Shown here one piece after another: positions 1-10,763 of a stretch of DNA of 64,000 nt. The translations under genes were made by a program, and so were the position numbers. Source of the DNA: Brachionus manjavacas (lineage: Eukaryota; Rotifera; Eurotatoria; Ploima; Brachionidae); assembly GCA_019054805.1 (NCBI GenBank), contig JAHQIY010000006.1, positions 62,001-126,000 of the forward strand, in the 5' to 3' direction. Every line of letters starts with the position of its first letter. Position 1 is the stretch's first letter. Under the pieces are notes generated by a model that was given only the letters and a program-made list of their open reading frames with translations, was not told where the DNA came from and made no database searches.

Positions 1-1181
1 ACACACTAATACCAAATTTGCATCAAAAGCTAGTTTGTGACTTAAAGAAACAGCTCGATTTAGCGCAAACAGTTACTGTTACATTGGATGCATGGACAGA
101 TCCTCGTATGCGGGCATTTTTGGTAATTACTGTTCATATTATTTCAGATAATTGGGAACCTAAAACTTATCTATTGGATTGTATTCGTTTTAAAGATAGA
201 CACTTGTCTTCTAATATTAAAGAAATGTATAATGAAATAATAAAGCGTTATGGTATTGAAAACATAACGCTTTATTAAAATTGAGAGTTTAGACAAGTTT
301 TTCGTAAAAAGAAACGAGACACGGTGGTCATCTCAATTCAATATGATCCGATCGTTTTTAATTTTTACAGAAGATGAGTTAGAAATGATTTTTGGTAGAA
401 AAAACGTAATTACAAATAATGAAAAAGTAATTCTAAGTGAATTGGTAATGGTTTTGGAAGATTTTTCGGTTATAACCGAACTGATACAAACAGATAAGTT
501 TTCTATTGGTCATATTATACCTTTGATAAGAGGTTTGAAAAAAGAACTAAATAAACTTCCACGTTTAAAACATTGTGAAAGAATTAAGTTAAATTTATTA
601 TCGAGTTTAGAAAAACGTTTTGGTTATTTAGAAGATGAACCAATTTATGCTTTAGCTGCTATTTTGACTCCAAAGTATGGAAAACGTTGGCTTGATGAAG
701 ATGAATTGAATAAATGGGACGATGAGCTGATTAATCAAATGCAAGAATATAATAAACGTTTCCCTCTAATAAATGATCAAACAAATCAAAATGAAACATA
801 TCAATCAATTTTAGAACAATTAATAGCTGAACCCAAAGCTAAAAAAATTAAATGTCTTTCGTATTTAAATGATAATGTTGAACCCAAGAGTCAATCAAAA
901 AGAACATTGGAACAGGGTTTAAAAGAGTATTTTAGTTGTATTAGCTCAAGTCATCCTGACGAGTTAGATTCAACCGGTGAATTTTGGAGAAAAAATGAAA
1001 AAAAGTGTCCTGAGTTGGCTCTTTTTGCCAAGTTTATTTTGAATATACCCGCTACAAGTGCACCGGTTGAACGCATATTCAGTGTTGGAGGTTCAATTTT
1101 AAGACCGTCAAGACGTTGTTTAAAAGATCAACTTTTCAGAAGCTAATTTTTTTGAAATGTAATTTAGAATCGTTTAAATAA
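1..1181 (+). pseudogene. hAT-family (ZBED-like) transposase, internally deleted and cut by the window edge
   Basis: The 5' part reads to 278 with the hAT catalytic-region signature VTVTLDAWTDPRMRAFLVI and RHLSSNIKE. The reading frame then changes: from about 271 a second frame is open through ETRWSSQFNMI, the usual post-insertion-domain segment, into the C-terminal dimerisation domain (YALAAILTPKYGKRWL; ATSAPVERIFSVGG). The Cys/His-rich middle expected between these parts is missing, so there is a deletion plus a frame change near 270-280. Near 1131 a second one-base shift occurs: the frame running to 1146 ends early, while the +1 frame gives FQKLIFLKCNLES and stops at 1181, matching the family C-terminus. 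It cannot encode a working transposase. The family call is secure; the start lies outside the window. Confidence 0.85.
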
Positions 1182-1500
1182 ATTTAAACATAGATTCAAA
1201 AATTTACAATATTTCTTAGACTTTTTTTATATATTAATTAAAAATTTAATTCAAATTTCATTGTAATTATTGTATTTTAATAAATTAATTCATTATCATT
1301 AATCTATTTTTTTACTTTAATTCATTAATTAATCATTAATAAAAAAAAATGACAATTTAATGCATTTTCTGCATTATCATTAACAATTATACAGGCCTGC
1401 AACAGCACATACACAGGTTGGGTGAGGCACGGTACAAGTACCAGTTCCTGATGTAGATTAGGGGCCAGGACATTTATTACACGTTTTATAAAATAAATCA
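1182..1500. other. AT-rich spacer, no gene seen
   Basis: Mostly A/T with a short GC-richer patch at 1394-1475. I see no open frame, inverted repeat or RNA structure that I can support. Confidence 0.4.
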
Positions 1501-1530
1501 AAAATATATGACTTACCTGTTAGGAACAAA

Positions 1531-1800
1531 ACATGGAATAATCAAAGGTATGCTGTCTAGAAACATGTTTCATATCTGTAAGCAAAAGCTTCTTAAGCCC
1601 GAATCTTTGGATTTAACAACTGAAAAAAGTTAACGTGAAATAAATGCTCTACATTCCGTTACTTGTGGTCAAGGATTCCTAAAGTGTAATTTCACAGGAA
1701 AATTTGAAAACAATTGTAAATGTAAAAGATTGGAGTATTTTGTAATTCAAGATGTCACAAAGTTGGTGTTATTGTTCAATGTAAAAGACAATTTAATAAA
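1531..1800 (+). pseudogene. relic of a Cys-rich transposon-type C-terminal domain (KRBA2/integrase-like)
   Basis: From 1641 the sequence reads EINALHSVTCGQGFLKCNF, then NNCKCKRLEYF. After a frame change it reads NSRCHK followed by a further Cys. This C..C..C.C..C.H layout resembles the Cys-rich tail of the KRAB-A-domain-containing-2-like integrase proteins that are abundant in invertebrate genomes. A stop codon (1630-1632) and the frame change show that it is dead. The identification rests on the cysteine pattern and a few words of sequence, so it is tentative. Confidence 0.35.
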
Positions 1801-2116
1801 GAAAAAATATGAAATTAAAAAAATTTAAATTCTATAATTGATTGTTTTGTTTTTGATTATTTTTTTTGGGTCCCTAATTAATATAAAGACAAAAAATATT
1901 TCACTATAGAAAAAGTTAAAAAGCTTAAAGGAATTAATATTTATTTATAGAAAAAAAATACTAACTTAAAGAAAAAAATACAAACATAAAGAGAAGGATA
2001 GAATCCTAAAGAGTTTAAATTTTTTCTAAAGAAAGTTATTAGCATTATAAAAGGATTCATTTTTTGTTAAAGCAATTTCATTTGATTTCTAAAAAATTAC
2101 ATTCAAAAAATAAATA

Positions 2117-3820
2117 ATGGAAAATTTTGATGATTCATCCAATTCATCAAGTGGCTCAAGCAATTCTAAATTTTTAACTCTAATTGAAAACGTTGGTGAA
2201 GAAGATGTGAGTGAATACATTAATATTGCAATACCAAAATCCAAAGCTTATCAAACAAATCATGATTTGAATTGTCGTTTTTGTTTGGATTTTTCAAAAC
2301 ATAAAATGAAACAACAACTAAGGCAATGTAGTCATGAACAATGTCCAGTTAAATATAATGTATTATTATGCAAAAAAACCAATATTTCTAATATATCAAT
2401 AAAACATGACCATAACCATGCTGTTGATCAAGAGTATAATAATTATAATGGTTTACCAGAAAAAGTTAAAATTGTTGTCAAAAATTTGGTCGACACTAAT
2501 CCTAAACTAATATCAAGACAAGTCAGAACTTTTTTGAATAACAATGCAACCAAATTGGGTATTGATGATATTGCATATGAGTTTAACCAAATTACGTCAT
2601 ATTTTTATAGATATAAACAAAGTATGGCACCAAGGAAAAACAAAATAGAAGATGTTGAAAGATATTTAGCTGACCACTTATATTTTCCAACAATCGATCC
2701 AAATCAGCCATTCTTTTTTGGATTTTTAACGGATGGTAAACCACAACAAAGTCCAATAATAGGCAATGGTTCTCAAAATAATCCAGTTGGTATCTATGCA
2801 ACAACACTTAAACTACTTCAATTGAATTGTAATACAGACAACCAAGATCACTCTCTGTTTCACATTGATGGCACGTATAAAATTACTATTGAAAATTACC
2901 CACTGTTGGTTTTTGGGCGTTCAAATCCAAATAGAACACTTTATCCAATAGTTTTTGGTATTACATTCAAAGAAGAAAAAGAAGATTTTATTAATTTTTT
3001 TGAATCAATTAAGTTTGTATGTAGACTTTTCAACATAAATTTTAACTTAAAATTTATGATGCAAGAAGCACAAATAGCATGCGCATCTGCTGTAAATGCA
3101 TGTTTTCCTGGCGTTAAAGTCTTGATGTGCTGGTTTCACCTTAAGCAATGTATTAAGAGAAATATAGAAAAAAAAGAATGTAAACAATTTAAACAAATGG
3201 TTGATAAAGATGTTAACAACATGCATTATACTTATAGTTTAGCTGGTTTTAATCAAGTTAAAGACGAAGCTTTGTCACGTTGGTCACTTTATCCTCAGTT
3301 ACTTAGTTTTAAGAATTATTTTGTGAGTCAATGGCTTGAGAGTATATGGGTTAATTGGTCACTTTTTAGTAGACCATATGGATTTTCCACTACAAATAAT
3401 AATACAGAAGGTTTTAATCGAATAATCAAAAAAGTTTATACAAGTTATGAACGTAATACTGTACTTGAATGTTGTATGATGCTTGTAAAAATGGTTAACG
3501 ATTTAAGTATAGCTCAAGACAGATTTGATTTGACCATTAAAAAAAATAATTGTCTAATAAAAGAAGCTGATAAGTTAACTTCAACTGATTTTTCTATACA
3601 AGATTTAAATACTGGTTACAGATTATATAACAATACATACAAATATCACATACAAATTTTCCCAAAATATTGTAGTTGTATGCATTTTTTAGAATATGCT
3701 ACATGTAAGCATTATATTACTTTTTGTAAGTTAACAAATCATCCATTTGGAGAAAATGAAAAGAATTTATTCATATTAAAAGACGAGGTAGACCAACAAA
3801 ATCAAATACTGGTGCATTAA
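2117..3820 (+). CDS. MULE-type transposase with FLYWCH-like N-terminal finger and SWIM finger
   Basis: A 567-aa single-exon protein. Residues about 50-100 form a FLYWCH/WRKY-like zinc finger (NCRFC, CSHEQC, HDHNH). Residues about 250-450 are the MULE DDE domain: first Asp in FHIDGTYKI, the conserved VLMCWFHLKQC helix, and the final Glu in NNTEGFNRIIKK. Residues about 515-535 are a SWIM finger, CSC..TCKH. The position that normally carries the second catalytic Asp reads MMQEAQIA, i.e. Glu (codon 3065-3067), when aligned with the second MULE of this window (LIADNAGA). The frame is otherwise open, so it is either recently inactivated or retained for DNA binding. The start ATG follows an AT-rich leader. 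I could not define terminal inverted repeats. Confidence 0.88.
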   Translation: MENFDDSSNSSSGSSNSKFLTLIENVGEEDVSEYINIAIPKSKAYQTNHDLNCRFCLDFSKHKMKQQLRQCSHEQCPVKYNVLLCKKTNISNISIKHDHNHAVDQEYNNYNGLPEKVKIVVKNLVDTNPKLISRQVRTFLNNNATKLGIDDIAYEFNQITSYFYRYKQSMAPRKNKIEDVERYLADHLYFPTIDPNQPFFFGFLTDGKPQQSPIIGNGSQNNPVGIYATTLKLLQLNCNTDNQDHSLFHIDGTYKITIENYPLLVFGRSNPNRTLYPIVFGITFKEEKEDFINFFESIKFVCRLFNINFNLKFMMQEAQIACASAVNACFPGVKVLMCWFHLKQCIKRNIEKKECKQFKQMVDKDVNNMHYTYSLAGFNQVKDEALSRWSLYPQLLSFKNYFVSQWLESIWVNWSLFSRPYGFSTTNNNTEGFNRIIKKVYTSYERNTVLECCMMLVKMVNDLSIAQDRFDLTIKKNNCLIKEADKLTSTDFSIQDLNTGYRLYNNTYKYHIQIFPKYCSCMHFLEYATCKHYITFCKLTNHPFGENEKNLFILKDEVDQQNQILVH

Positions 3821-4421
3821 CAAGAGATTAAATTGGCTATTTAGATAAATATTATTTACTTTATAAAAACATTTTTTTCATTTACTCACTTTATGAAATT
3901 ATTTAACAAAATAGTATTATCTTTAATTTAGTATTTTTTTCTTAATAAAAATAATTTTTCATTTATTTATATTAAAAACTTATTTAATTTCGAATAAAAG
4001 TCTTTATAATCAATATTAATGGATCTATTTAAAAATGATTTTCCTTTATATTAATTATTAAGTCATTTTTTTTACATTATATCGCTATAATTTAGAGTAA
4101 ATTAATAAATTGAGAATTTACTCTCTCATTTAGTTAATTTTAAAAAGAGTTTCATGTTACACAAATTCTTATTTGGCCCTTTTTCATTGACTACAAAATT
4201 TGGGATCAGTTAAATAACGTTATTATCACATAAGTGACATGTTACTGTATCAAATAATGACATGTCACAAATTAATGAGATTTTAAAAGAGGAATAATCA
4301 TTTTTAATGAGACGTCTTAAAAAAAATAGTTTTAGATAATAGGTTTAATATTTGTTCACTTTTTATTGAGATGATTTAAATTCAGAAGAAAAAAAGCCAT
4401 AAATATAAACTTCTGAATTTA
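3821..4421. other. AT-rich spacer
   Basis: Low-complexity A/T sequence between the MULE stop codon and a LINE fragment; no gene or repeat boundary is evident. Confidence 0.4.
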
Positions 4422-4832
4422 AAGAAGTTTTAATAAACTTGAATTCTTAACTGTCTCTAATCGACTTTTTGAATTAAGTGAAAGATATGTAGCGGGAGGA
4501 CTGCGTCATTCTGTTCCATTGGTTATCAAGCTGGTTGATAAAGCGGATTTTGAATCAAGGTATGTTGAATACCCGACTCCATTGTGTAATTACTACCTTA
4601 CTATTTCTTCTTTTTTTTCTGAACTGTTCAATACTTAAATACTTTTCACATGTCACCTCTTACAATTAATCAATTTTTAATTGTCTTTTTATTATATTTT
4701 ATTTTATTTTAATTTTTCTTATATTTTTTCTGTACATTTTTATTTTATTTTGTTTTAATATTTATTTTATTTAATTTTTTTTAATCTGAAGGAGTTTTAG
4801 CTAGGCACAGATAAAACAAATAAATAAATAAG
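4422..4832 (+). mobile_element. 5'-truncated 3' end of the jockey-like LINE
   Basis: The sequence matches the last coding segment of the LINE copies at 39.5-42.1 kb (plus) and 27.7 kb (minus): NRLFELSERYVAGGLRHSVP, then EYPTPLCN. A T-rich 3' UTR follows, then the family hairpin at 4785-4811, here mutated in the GAGC/GCTC stem, and a tail of AAAT units. Because this copy is uninterrupted around 4490-4510, it serves as the empty site for the insertion at 39636-41484. Confidence 0.8.
4785..4811 (+). repeat. LINE 3'-terminal hairpin, copy 1 (mutated)
   Basis: TCTG...CAGA outer stem with a degenerate inner stem (GAGT TTTA GCTA), directly followed by AAATAAAT repeats. One of five copies in the window. 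Confidence 0.7.
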
Positions 4833-6292
4833 CCAAAACTGATCCTATACGAAATTTCTTTAATAGTTCAAAAACAATTTAACAATAATAACGACTCAAC
4901 CTGGATAATTAATAATCAACTTTTTTACCAAACAAAATGTGTAAGGAACCCGATTAACAGCTACAACAAACCTGAAGAAAGTTTATCTCTAGTGCTCAAA
5001 CATCTTCAGGACTCTTTTTTAGATAGAAACTTAAGGTGTTCATTATTTTCATTCGTTTTATTCACTCAAACCTCGTTGTGAGAGCCAAAACACTTTGTAA
5101 AAATAGCAAATTGAAATTTCGAACAATATTCAATATTGTTCGTTAAAATTTGTTAAAAAGGATTGTTAAAAATGATTAAACTTTATTATTATCAGTCAAC
5201 AAATTAATTTTTTATTCAATTTAGAATCTTTGAACTTTTATCTTCCTAAATTTTACAGTTCGCTTTCAATTTCATTACGTTTTTTAGATTCTTTAAAAAA
5301 CTAGGAAGATCAATTTTTTTAAAAATTTAAACTTAATTTAGCATTTAAGTAATAATTTAAGCCCATCAGATTGATTTTTTTCAGATTATATGATTAAAAA
5401 TAAACGAATAAACAAATAAAATTAAATTAAAAAAAAATTATTTAAATAGTGATCAAAAATCGAATTAGTTGATCATCCAGAAAATAATCATAAAAAACCA
5501 TCTATTGATATTATTAATGTCTTTCGTTAATATAAAAATTTATTAATATAAATTTTAAGACTTTCTTTGTTCTTATTTTAATCATCTAATTTTTTTTTAA
5601 AATCCTCTTTTTTACAATTAAAAAAGCATCATATTAAAGAATTTTTATTGTTTTTTTAAAGAACTGTTGAAAAGTCTCTTTAAATTTTTTTTGACAGGAC
5701 AGTAAACTCATCAGTCCACTTTGTAAGACAAACATTTTGTAATGTATCAATTTTAATTCGTTTTCAGGAATTCGACAGGACAATTTTAAGACTCATAGTA
5801 AAAAAGTAATTTCAATTTAAAATTTTTGTTTTGATTCTTTGCTTCAAAATTAACAATGCTGTAATAACAGCGGCGTTTAAAGATCAACTTTATGAAATAA
5901 AAAAGAAGAAAGAAAGATTTTAATTTGGAAGAAAAAATGCATCAATCATCAATTAAACATCAATTAAACATAAGAATTAATTACGCAAAAACATTAAGAA
6001 CAAACATATAAATTTATATTTTAAAACTAAAAAGTTTTTTAATTAGAATAAATTTTGTTTATTGTAAATTTAATTCAAATTTGACTATTTTGTTAATTTA
6101 CGAAAATAATTTTCTAAATCAAAGTCTGAATGATAATGGGTAATATCATTATATGATTTTAATTATAAAAACACTTTATATTAAAAGTTATTTAATACTT
6201 TTATTAATATGAAACAATTAAATTAAACAATTGTTGCTGTTTTTTATTTTTTCTCAAATAAAAATATGATACAATTTAGATTTTACATTAAG
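4833..6292. other. intergenic AT-rich sequence
   Basis: No convincing coding region or inverted-repeat element. A small perfect palindrome around 5124-5145 (GAACAATATTCAATATTGTTC) is the only structure I noticed. The end nearest 6293 is the 3' flank of the minus-strand TTLL4 gene and holds a possible AATAAA signal (minus strand) at about 6241-6246. Confidence 0.4.
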
Positions 6293-8480
6293 CTAACTGT
6301 TCTCTTGCGACCAGCAATTATCGGAATTTTTGGAAGGATTTTGAAGGTGTACTTTTTTCTTGCAATAAATATTTAGGAAATTTATTGCTTTTTCTCGATT
6401 ACCTCTATACTTTAGCACCCATTCACTCAACAATAAATTGTAGTATCTTTTTGTCTCAAAAAACTTAAGGTATTTGTGTGAACTAGCGCTCGGGAATATT
6501 CTTATAAAACATCCTCGTCTATTATACTCATCTTCACTCTCAACTAAAATTCTTATATCGTCGGGTGTCAATTTGTCCATTATAGTAGACATAACCTTCT
6601 TATAAAGGAAAAAAAAATGATAATTGAATAAAAAAAAAATTTTTTTTAAAGAATGCTAAAAAAATATTACTTCATCTGCTTGTCTTTGAATAAAGTATTG
6701 ATGTTTGCACTTTTCATCGTTTGACAACGATTGAGGCAAAGCGAATTTATTAAATGCCAATATTTTTGGAATTTTTTTGAAACTTTTCTTGCCTTCTTGC
6801 TTTGATATTTCTTTCGGATCTGGAAGCATGTGTCCAGCTAAATTGAAAAGATCAGCTATCATTTGACCCTTTACACTAACGTCAAGAGGTGAACTTGAAT
6901 GCAGACTGGGACTAATGTTAACTTCAACGATCCACGGTTTCAAATTTTCATCAAGTATCACGTCAAAACCAAATAATTCATGAGTTGAATATTTTCGTTT
7001 CAAGTGCGTTTTTACCAGTATATTAACATGAGGATCACCACTTTTTAAAATAAATTTAAAAAAAAAATAATAATTAGGAAAAAAAATTTAATACCAAATT
7101 ATTGTTTTTACAACTAAATCTTTTATGTTTTCCCAAATTTTGTCCGTATTTATACCCTTTTTATGTAAATAAGTCCAAAGAGCTTTAAGACTCCACTTGT
7201 GGCCAACACAAGCATTTTCGTCATCGTTTGATTTGTATTCTTTGTTGGCTTTATTAATACTGTAGTTGGTCAAGTGCATAAATTTATCACTAATAGTTTT
7301 GGAAGAATTGGAATATCTTATTTTAAAAGTTAAAAATTAACTCAAAATTTATCAATATTAATTAATAACAAAATAAACTACTTTCGAGAAGCAAAACGTG
7401 TAAGACCGTCATTGAATAGATAAACTCTAAGCGGATCATAGGACGTAACATAGACATATATTCGTAGATCAAATTTTAAGCCATCGATTAGATACGGATT
7501 AGACAAATACTTTTGAACAACGCAAGCTCTTTTTTTTGGTATTTGTTCAATTTTGTTCACAACACGAATTCCTTGGCCTCGAGCACTTGCAGGCTATTTT
7601 TGTTTTTTATTTAATAAATAATAGTGAAAAAGTAAAGAATATTTTTTATGAAAATTTATTTTAATAAAATTTATTTACCGGTTTTAAAATCCATTTGGAG
7701 TTTTTTGTATCAAGCTCTTGTTTGAGCAAATTGTAATCTTGTGGAAGAACGTACGTAATGGGCACAAAATTGTATTCCTGTTTGCCAAAAATAGCTTGGG
7801 CATGATACAAATTCCTGCATAAGCGATCCTTTCGTCCAATTTGAAACGAACCAGGAAAGTGGTTTATTTTTTGATAGTCGCGTATTGAGCGAAAGCATTC
7901 TGGCTTCATATGTGAACCCCAGACTCCAATCCAGTCGTATTTACCATTCGCTAGCTTAAAGTTTGATCTTGCAATTGTTGCCTTTACAACATTTGGAGTT
8001 ATAGAGCTCATTTTCCATTTGCACAATTTTTTTAAGCTTTCGGGCAGCTCGCCAATTTTTTGGTCTTGAGTGACAAATTTTATTGTCGGAGGCACATTCG
8101 CAAATAGACTCAGTGTAAGTGGCGGTTGGATGACGATGGTTTTGTCAGATTTTTTGACACAAGTCTCATTGAACAAATTCTTAAAGTCATATCCATTCTT
8201 GGCCAAAATGTCAGCCATCGATTGATTCTCACTCTCAAAATCTTCTTCATTATCTATTCTGTCTATTTCAGTATTATCTTCGGTTGTATCTGACTCTTCA
8301 ATGGACGGTGATGACAAAGAAGAACAAACTTCGGGTGATGTGGTCGAACTTTTTTTCTTTAATTTTAGCTCATCACAAGAGCCCATATTGTTGTTCAAAT
8401 CATCGTAATCTTGATCATCATCATTACCATCTCCATCATCATCGATTCCATCTTCATCCAGCTTTTCACGCTCATTTACA
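6293..8480 (-). CDS. TTLL4: TTLL4-like tubulin polyglutamylase (five visible exons, 5' exon not found)
   Basis: Exons on the minus strand: 8480-7679, 7593-7382, 7316-7095, 7040-6671, 6598-6293 (stop). All introns are 50-90 bp, GT..AG, and phase-consistent. The joined product has an acidic N-terminal stretch, then the TTL/ATP-grasp core: NHFPGSFQIGRKDRL, KWILKP/PASARGQGIRV, KFDLRIYVYVTSYDPLR, FMHLTNYSINK, and ELFGFDVILDENLKPW followed by EVNISPSLHSSSPLD. The C-terminal LTPDDIRILVESEDEYNRRG segment is characteristic of TTLL4 rather than other TTLLs. The enzyme adds glutamate side chains to tubulin tails, and to nucleosome assembly proteins in vertebrates, in cilia and cytoplasm. The exon at 8480 opens mid-codon after an AG acceptor, and the in-phase frame contains no good ATG, so at least one upstream exon is missing from this model. 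Confidence 0.9.
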
Positions 8481-9533
8481 CTTAAAGAAATAAATAATTT
8501 TTAAATTTTTGTTTTTCTTATTTTTATATGACTTAAAATTCTAAATTTTAGACACGTGAAAACCAGTGATGAAATTCTATTCTACACTACTAATGTCTGT
8601 GACATTTTTATAAATGCATTAAAATTGGCTAAAGTTAAGCATGGTTTGCTGACCAAAAGATATGTTCGCGAATTTTATTTATTAAAAACATATCATAAAT
8701 TTTCATCATAAATTTCAGCGAAACAAAATGAGATTGAATATATAAAAATATTTTTTCTAAAAATTAAAAAATGTTTTATGAATTAACCATGCTGCGAAAA
8801 ACATTTATTATTTAATTCTGAAAAAAACTTGGTAAATATTAGAGTCATTTTATTTTCACACATTTAAGAATGGGTGAATTTTACAAAGATTTTGGTCGTG
8901 ATTAGCTGATTTTAAAAAAAAATTTTTCACATCTGATAGAAAAAATTTCTCAAGACATTTATTACTTTTAGGAAAAAATTTAACTTTATTTTGTTACGCT
9001 ATTAAAGATTAATTGTCAGAAACTATTTTGTTATTTTACGAAGCCTCTTCACTTCAAAATATTTCAAAACAAGAAATCTTCAAATATTCAAATTATTTAT
9101 TTTGTTTTTTTTTTTAAATAAATTTAAAACGTTACTCTAATTTTTGTTTTTAAATCAACCTTTTTGTCATCCGATTTTTATTTAAATATATTTTTCTTTT
9201 TTGTTGATTAGAAGAAAAAAAATCAATTTTAAAAAATTTTAATAAAAACATAGGCCTCATTAATACAGGTAAACAGGCATTTGTGTCTAAAATAGAGATT
9301 AATTAACAGCACATGATGGTGATTTGGCGTCTTTTTTCTATTAAGTAAAGAGTGTGTTTTTTTCTAAAAAAAACTCCGCTTGCCAAACAGTTTCAACTTT
9401 TTATCTTAAAATCAAACAATTTAAAGTAATATTATCTTTTATAATATAAATCAGATTAAAAAAAATTTAAAATTAAATTTTACATTTTAATTTCTCATCT
9501 TAAGTCGTAAAAACAACAACAACTTAATTTTCC
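8481..9533. other. intergenic or 5' intron sequence of the TTLL4-like gene
   Basis: The missing first coding exon(s) of the TTLL4-like gene should lie here or beyond. I looked for a donor-flanked minus-strand exon between 8530 and 8700 and found none I trust. The remainder is A/T-rich with no other gene. Confidence 0.35.
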
Positions 9534-10505
9534 TTATTGAGAATATTTGTCTAGATTTAAATTTAAGAAAAAACTTAAGAAAAACTTGTAGTAGACAAAA
9601 AAGAAATTCTTGAAAAAAAAACTGCAATCATTGAAAGCTTGCAACAAAAAAAATAACCTTAAATTGCTTGTGAAGTCATAGTAGTCCTCATCGTTTTCAA
9701 AATCGTCGTCTTCATTTATGTCATTCATAAAGTTAAATGATTCGTATTCATTAGTTTTAGCATAATAGCTACAATTAGAACTGTCAACTCGGTTTTCTTT
9801 GTCTTCATCATTGGTTTTAAAAGCCACATTTTTTTTAGTCTTTTTGGTGTTAGATTTTTTCGTTTTGTTGACTAAAGACGATGACGAACTTGTCACACTA
9901 TATCTTTCATTTGCATTGTTAAATTTATTTTTAAAAAGATAATTAGACACAAAACTGCTTTTGTTTTTCTTGAGATTTTTGATCGAATTGTTTGATGCAG
10001 AAGAAGTGGTCGCAGAGACCGAAGGTGATGAGTTTAAGGAATTAGATGAAGGATTTTTCGATTGTTTATGTTTGTTGTCATTCAGTTGAGGTTTACTGTT
10101 TGGATGCTCAATCGGGGGCAATGGCAAAATGTGCTCATTTTTAAAATAGTAATTTGAGTTTTTTATTTGGTAAATGGTTATTGGACAAGAAGAATTTGGC
10201 TTGTGACAAACTGAATAGCTATAGTTATAGAAAAATGGCTGTTTGTCCTTAACTAGTTCAGTTTTAATCTGATTTATGGTGCTGAAATGAGACTGAGAGT
10301 TTTTGAGTGAAGTTCGATACGATTTGAATTCCTGAGGACATTCATTTAAATTGCTCGTAGGCTCAGGTAATTTTTTTGCCCTCAGCGACATTGGCCTTGA
10401 TCCAGTCAATGACATGTAATGACACCGATTAATGACTGGGCTTGATACCCTCAGGAATCGACTGACAGATTGCTGACTTTTGGGTGGCGATGAAGATCGT
10501 TTCAT
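9534..10505 (-). CDS. unrecognised Ser/Asn/Lys-rich protein, probably disordered
   Basis: An open frame from ATG 10505 (MKRSSSPPKSQQSVSRFL) to 9534. It has a Ser/Arg/Pro-rich N-terminus, a central Ser/Asn/Lys low-complexity tract, a basic patch (KKSNTKKTKKNVAF) and an acidic segment (DINEDDDFENDEDYY). The Phe-rich last 40 residues look unlike coding sequence; a splice donor after the codons for TSNLR (about 9660) may end the real exon. It may be the next exon of the gene at 10764-14739, because AG sites inside its first 60 bases would keep phase, or it may be a separate gene with its own ATG. No domain recognised. Confidence 0.45.
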   Translation of the reverse strand: MKRSSSPPKSQQSVSRFLRVSSPVINRCHYMSLTGSRPMSLRAKKLPEPTSNLNECPQEFKSYRTSLKNSQSHFSTINQIKTELVKDKQPFFYNYSYSVCHKPNSSCPITIYQIKNSNYYFKNEHILPLPPIEHPNSKPQLNDNKHKQSKNPSSNSLNSSPSVSATTSSASNNSIKNLKKNKSSFVSNYLFKNKFNNANERYSVTSSSSSLVNKTKKSNTKKTKKNVAFKTNDEDKENRVDSSNCSYYAKTNEYESFNFMNDINEDDDFENDEDYYDFTSNLRLFFLLQAFNDCSFFFKNFFFVYYKFFLSFFLNLNLDKYSQ

Positions 10506-10763
10506 TTTATGTCATTCTAAAACTACCAACTGAGTATTTCTAAATAATACAATCTAGACTAAGAAGTCTTAAACGTATCGAACTTAATTTTAGTTAATTA
10601 AAAATATATTCAAATTTTTTTCAGCGAAAGGTACCAAAACAAAAAAAAAAGTTGTCAAGGCGACTAGAATATTTTTTTTTCATAAAGAAAAACTAAAACT
10701 AAAATATTAATTCTGTCATTTAGAGTTTTTGGTCGTAATAGAGTAAAAGAAAAACATACAAAC

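Noticed and set aside
1394-1420. CAGGCCTGCAAC-like sequence that could be a hAT terminal repeat
   Set aside because: No matching partner or 8-bp target duplication in the window, and the orientation is wrong for the 3' end of the hAT relic.
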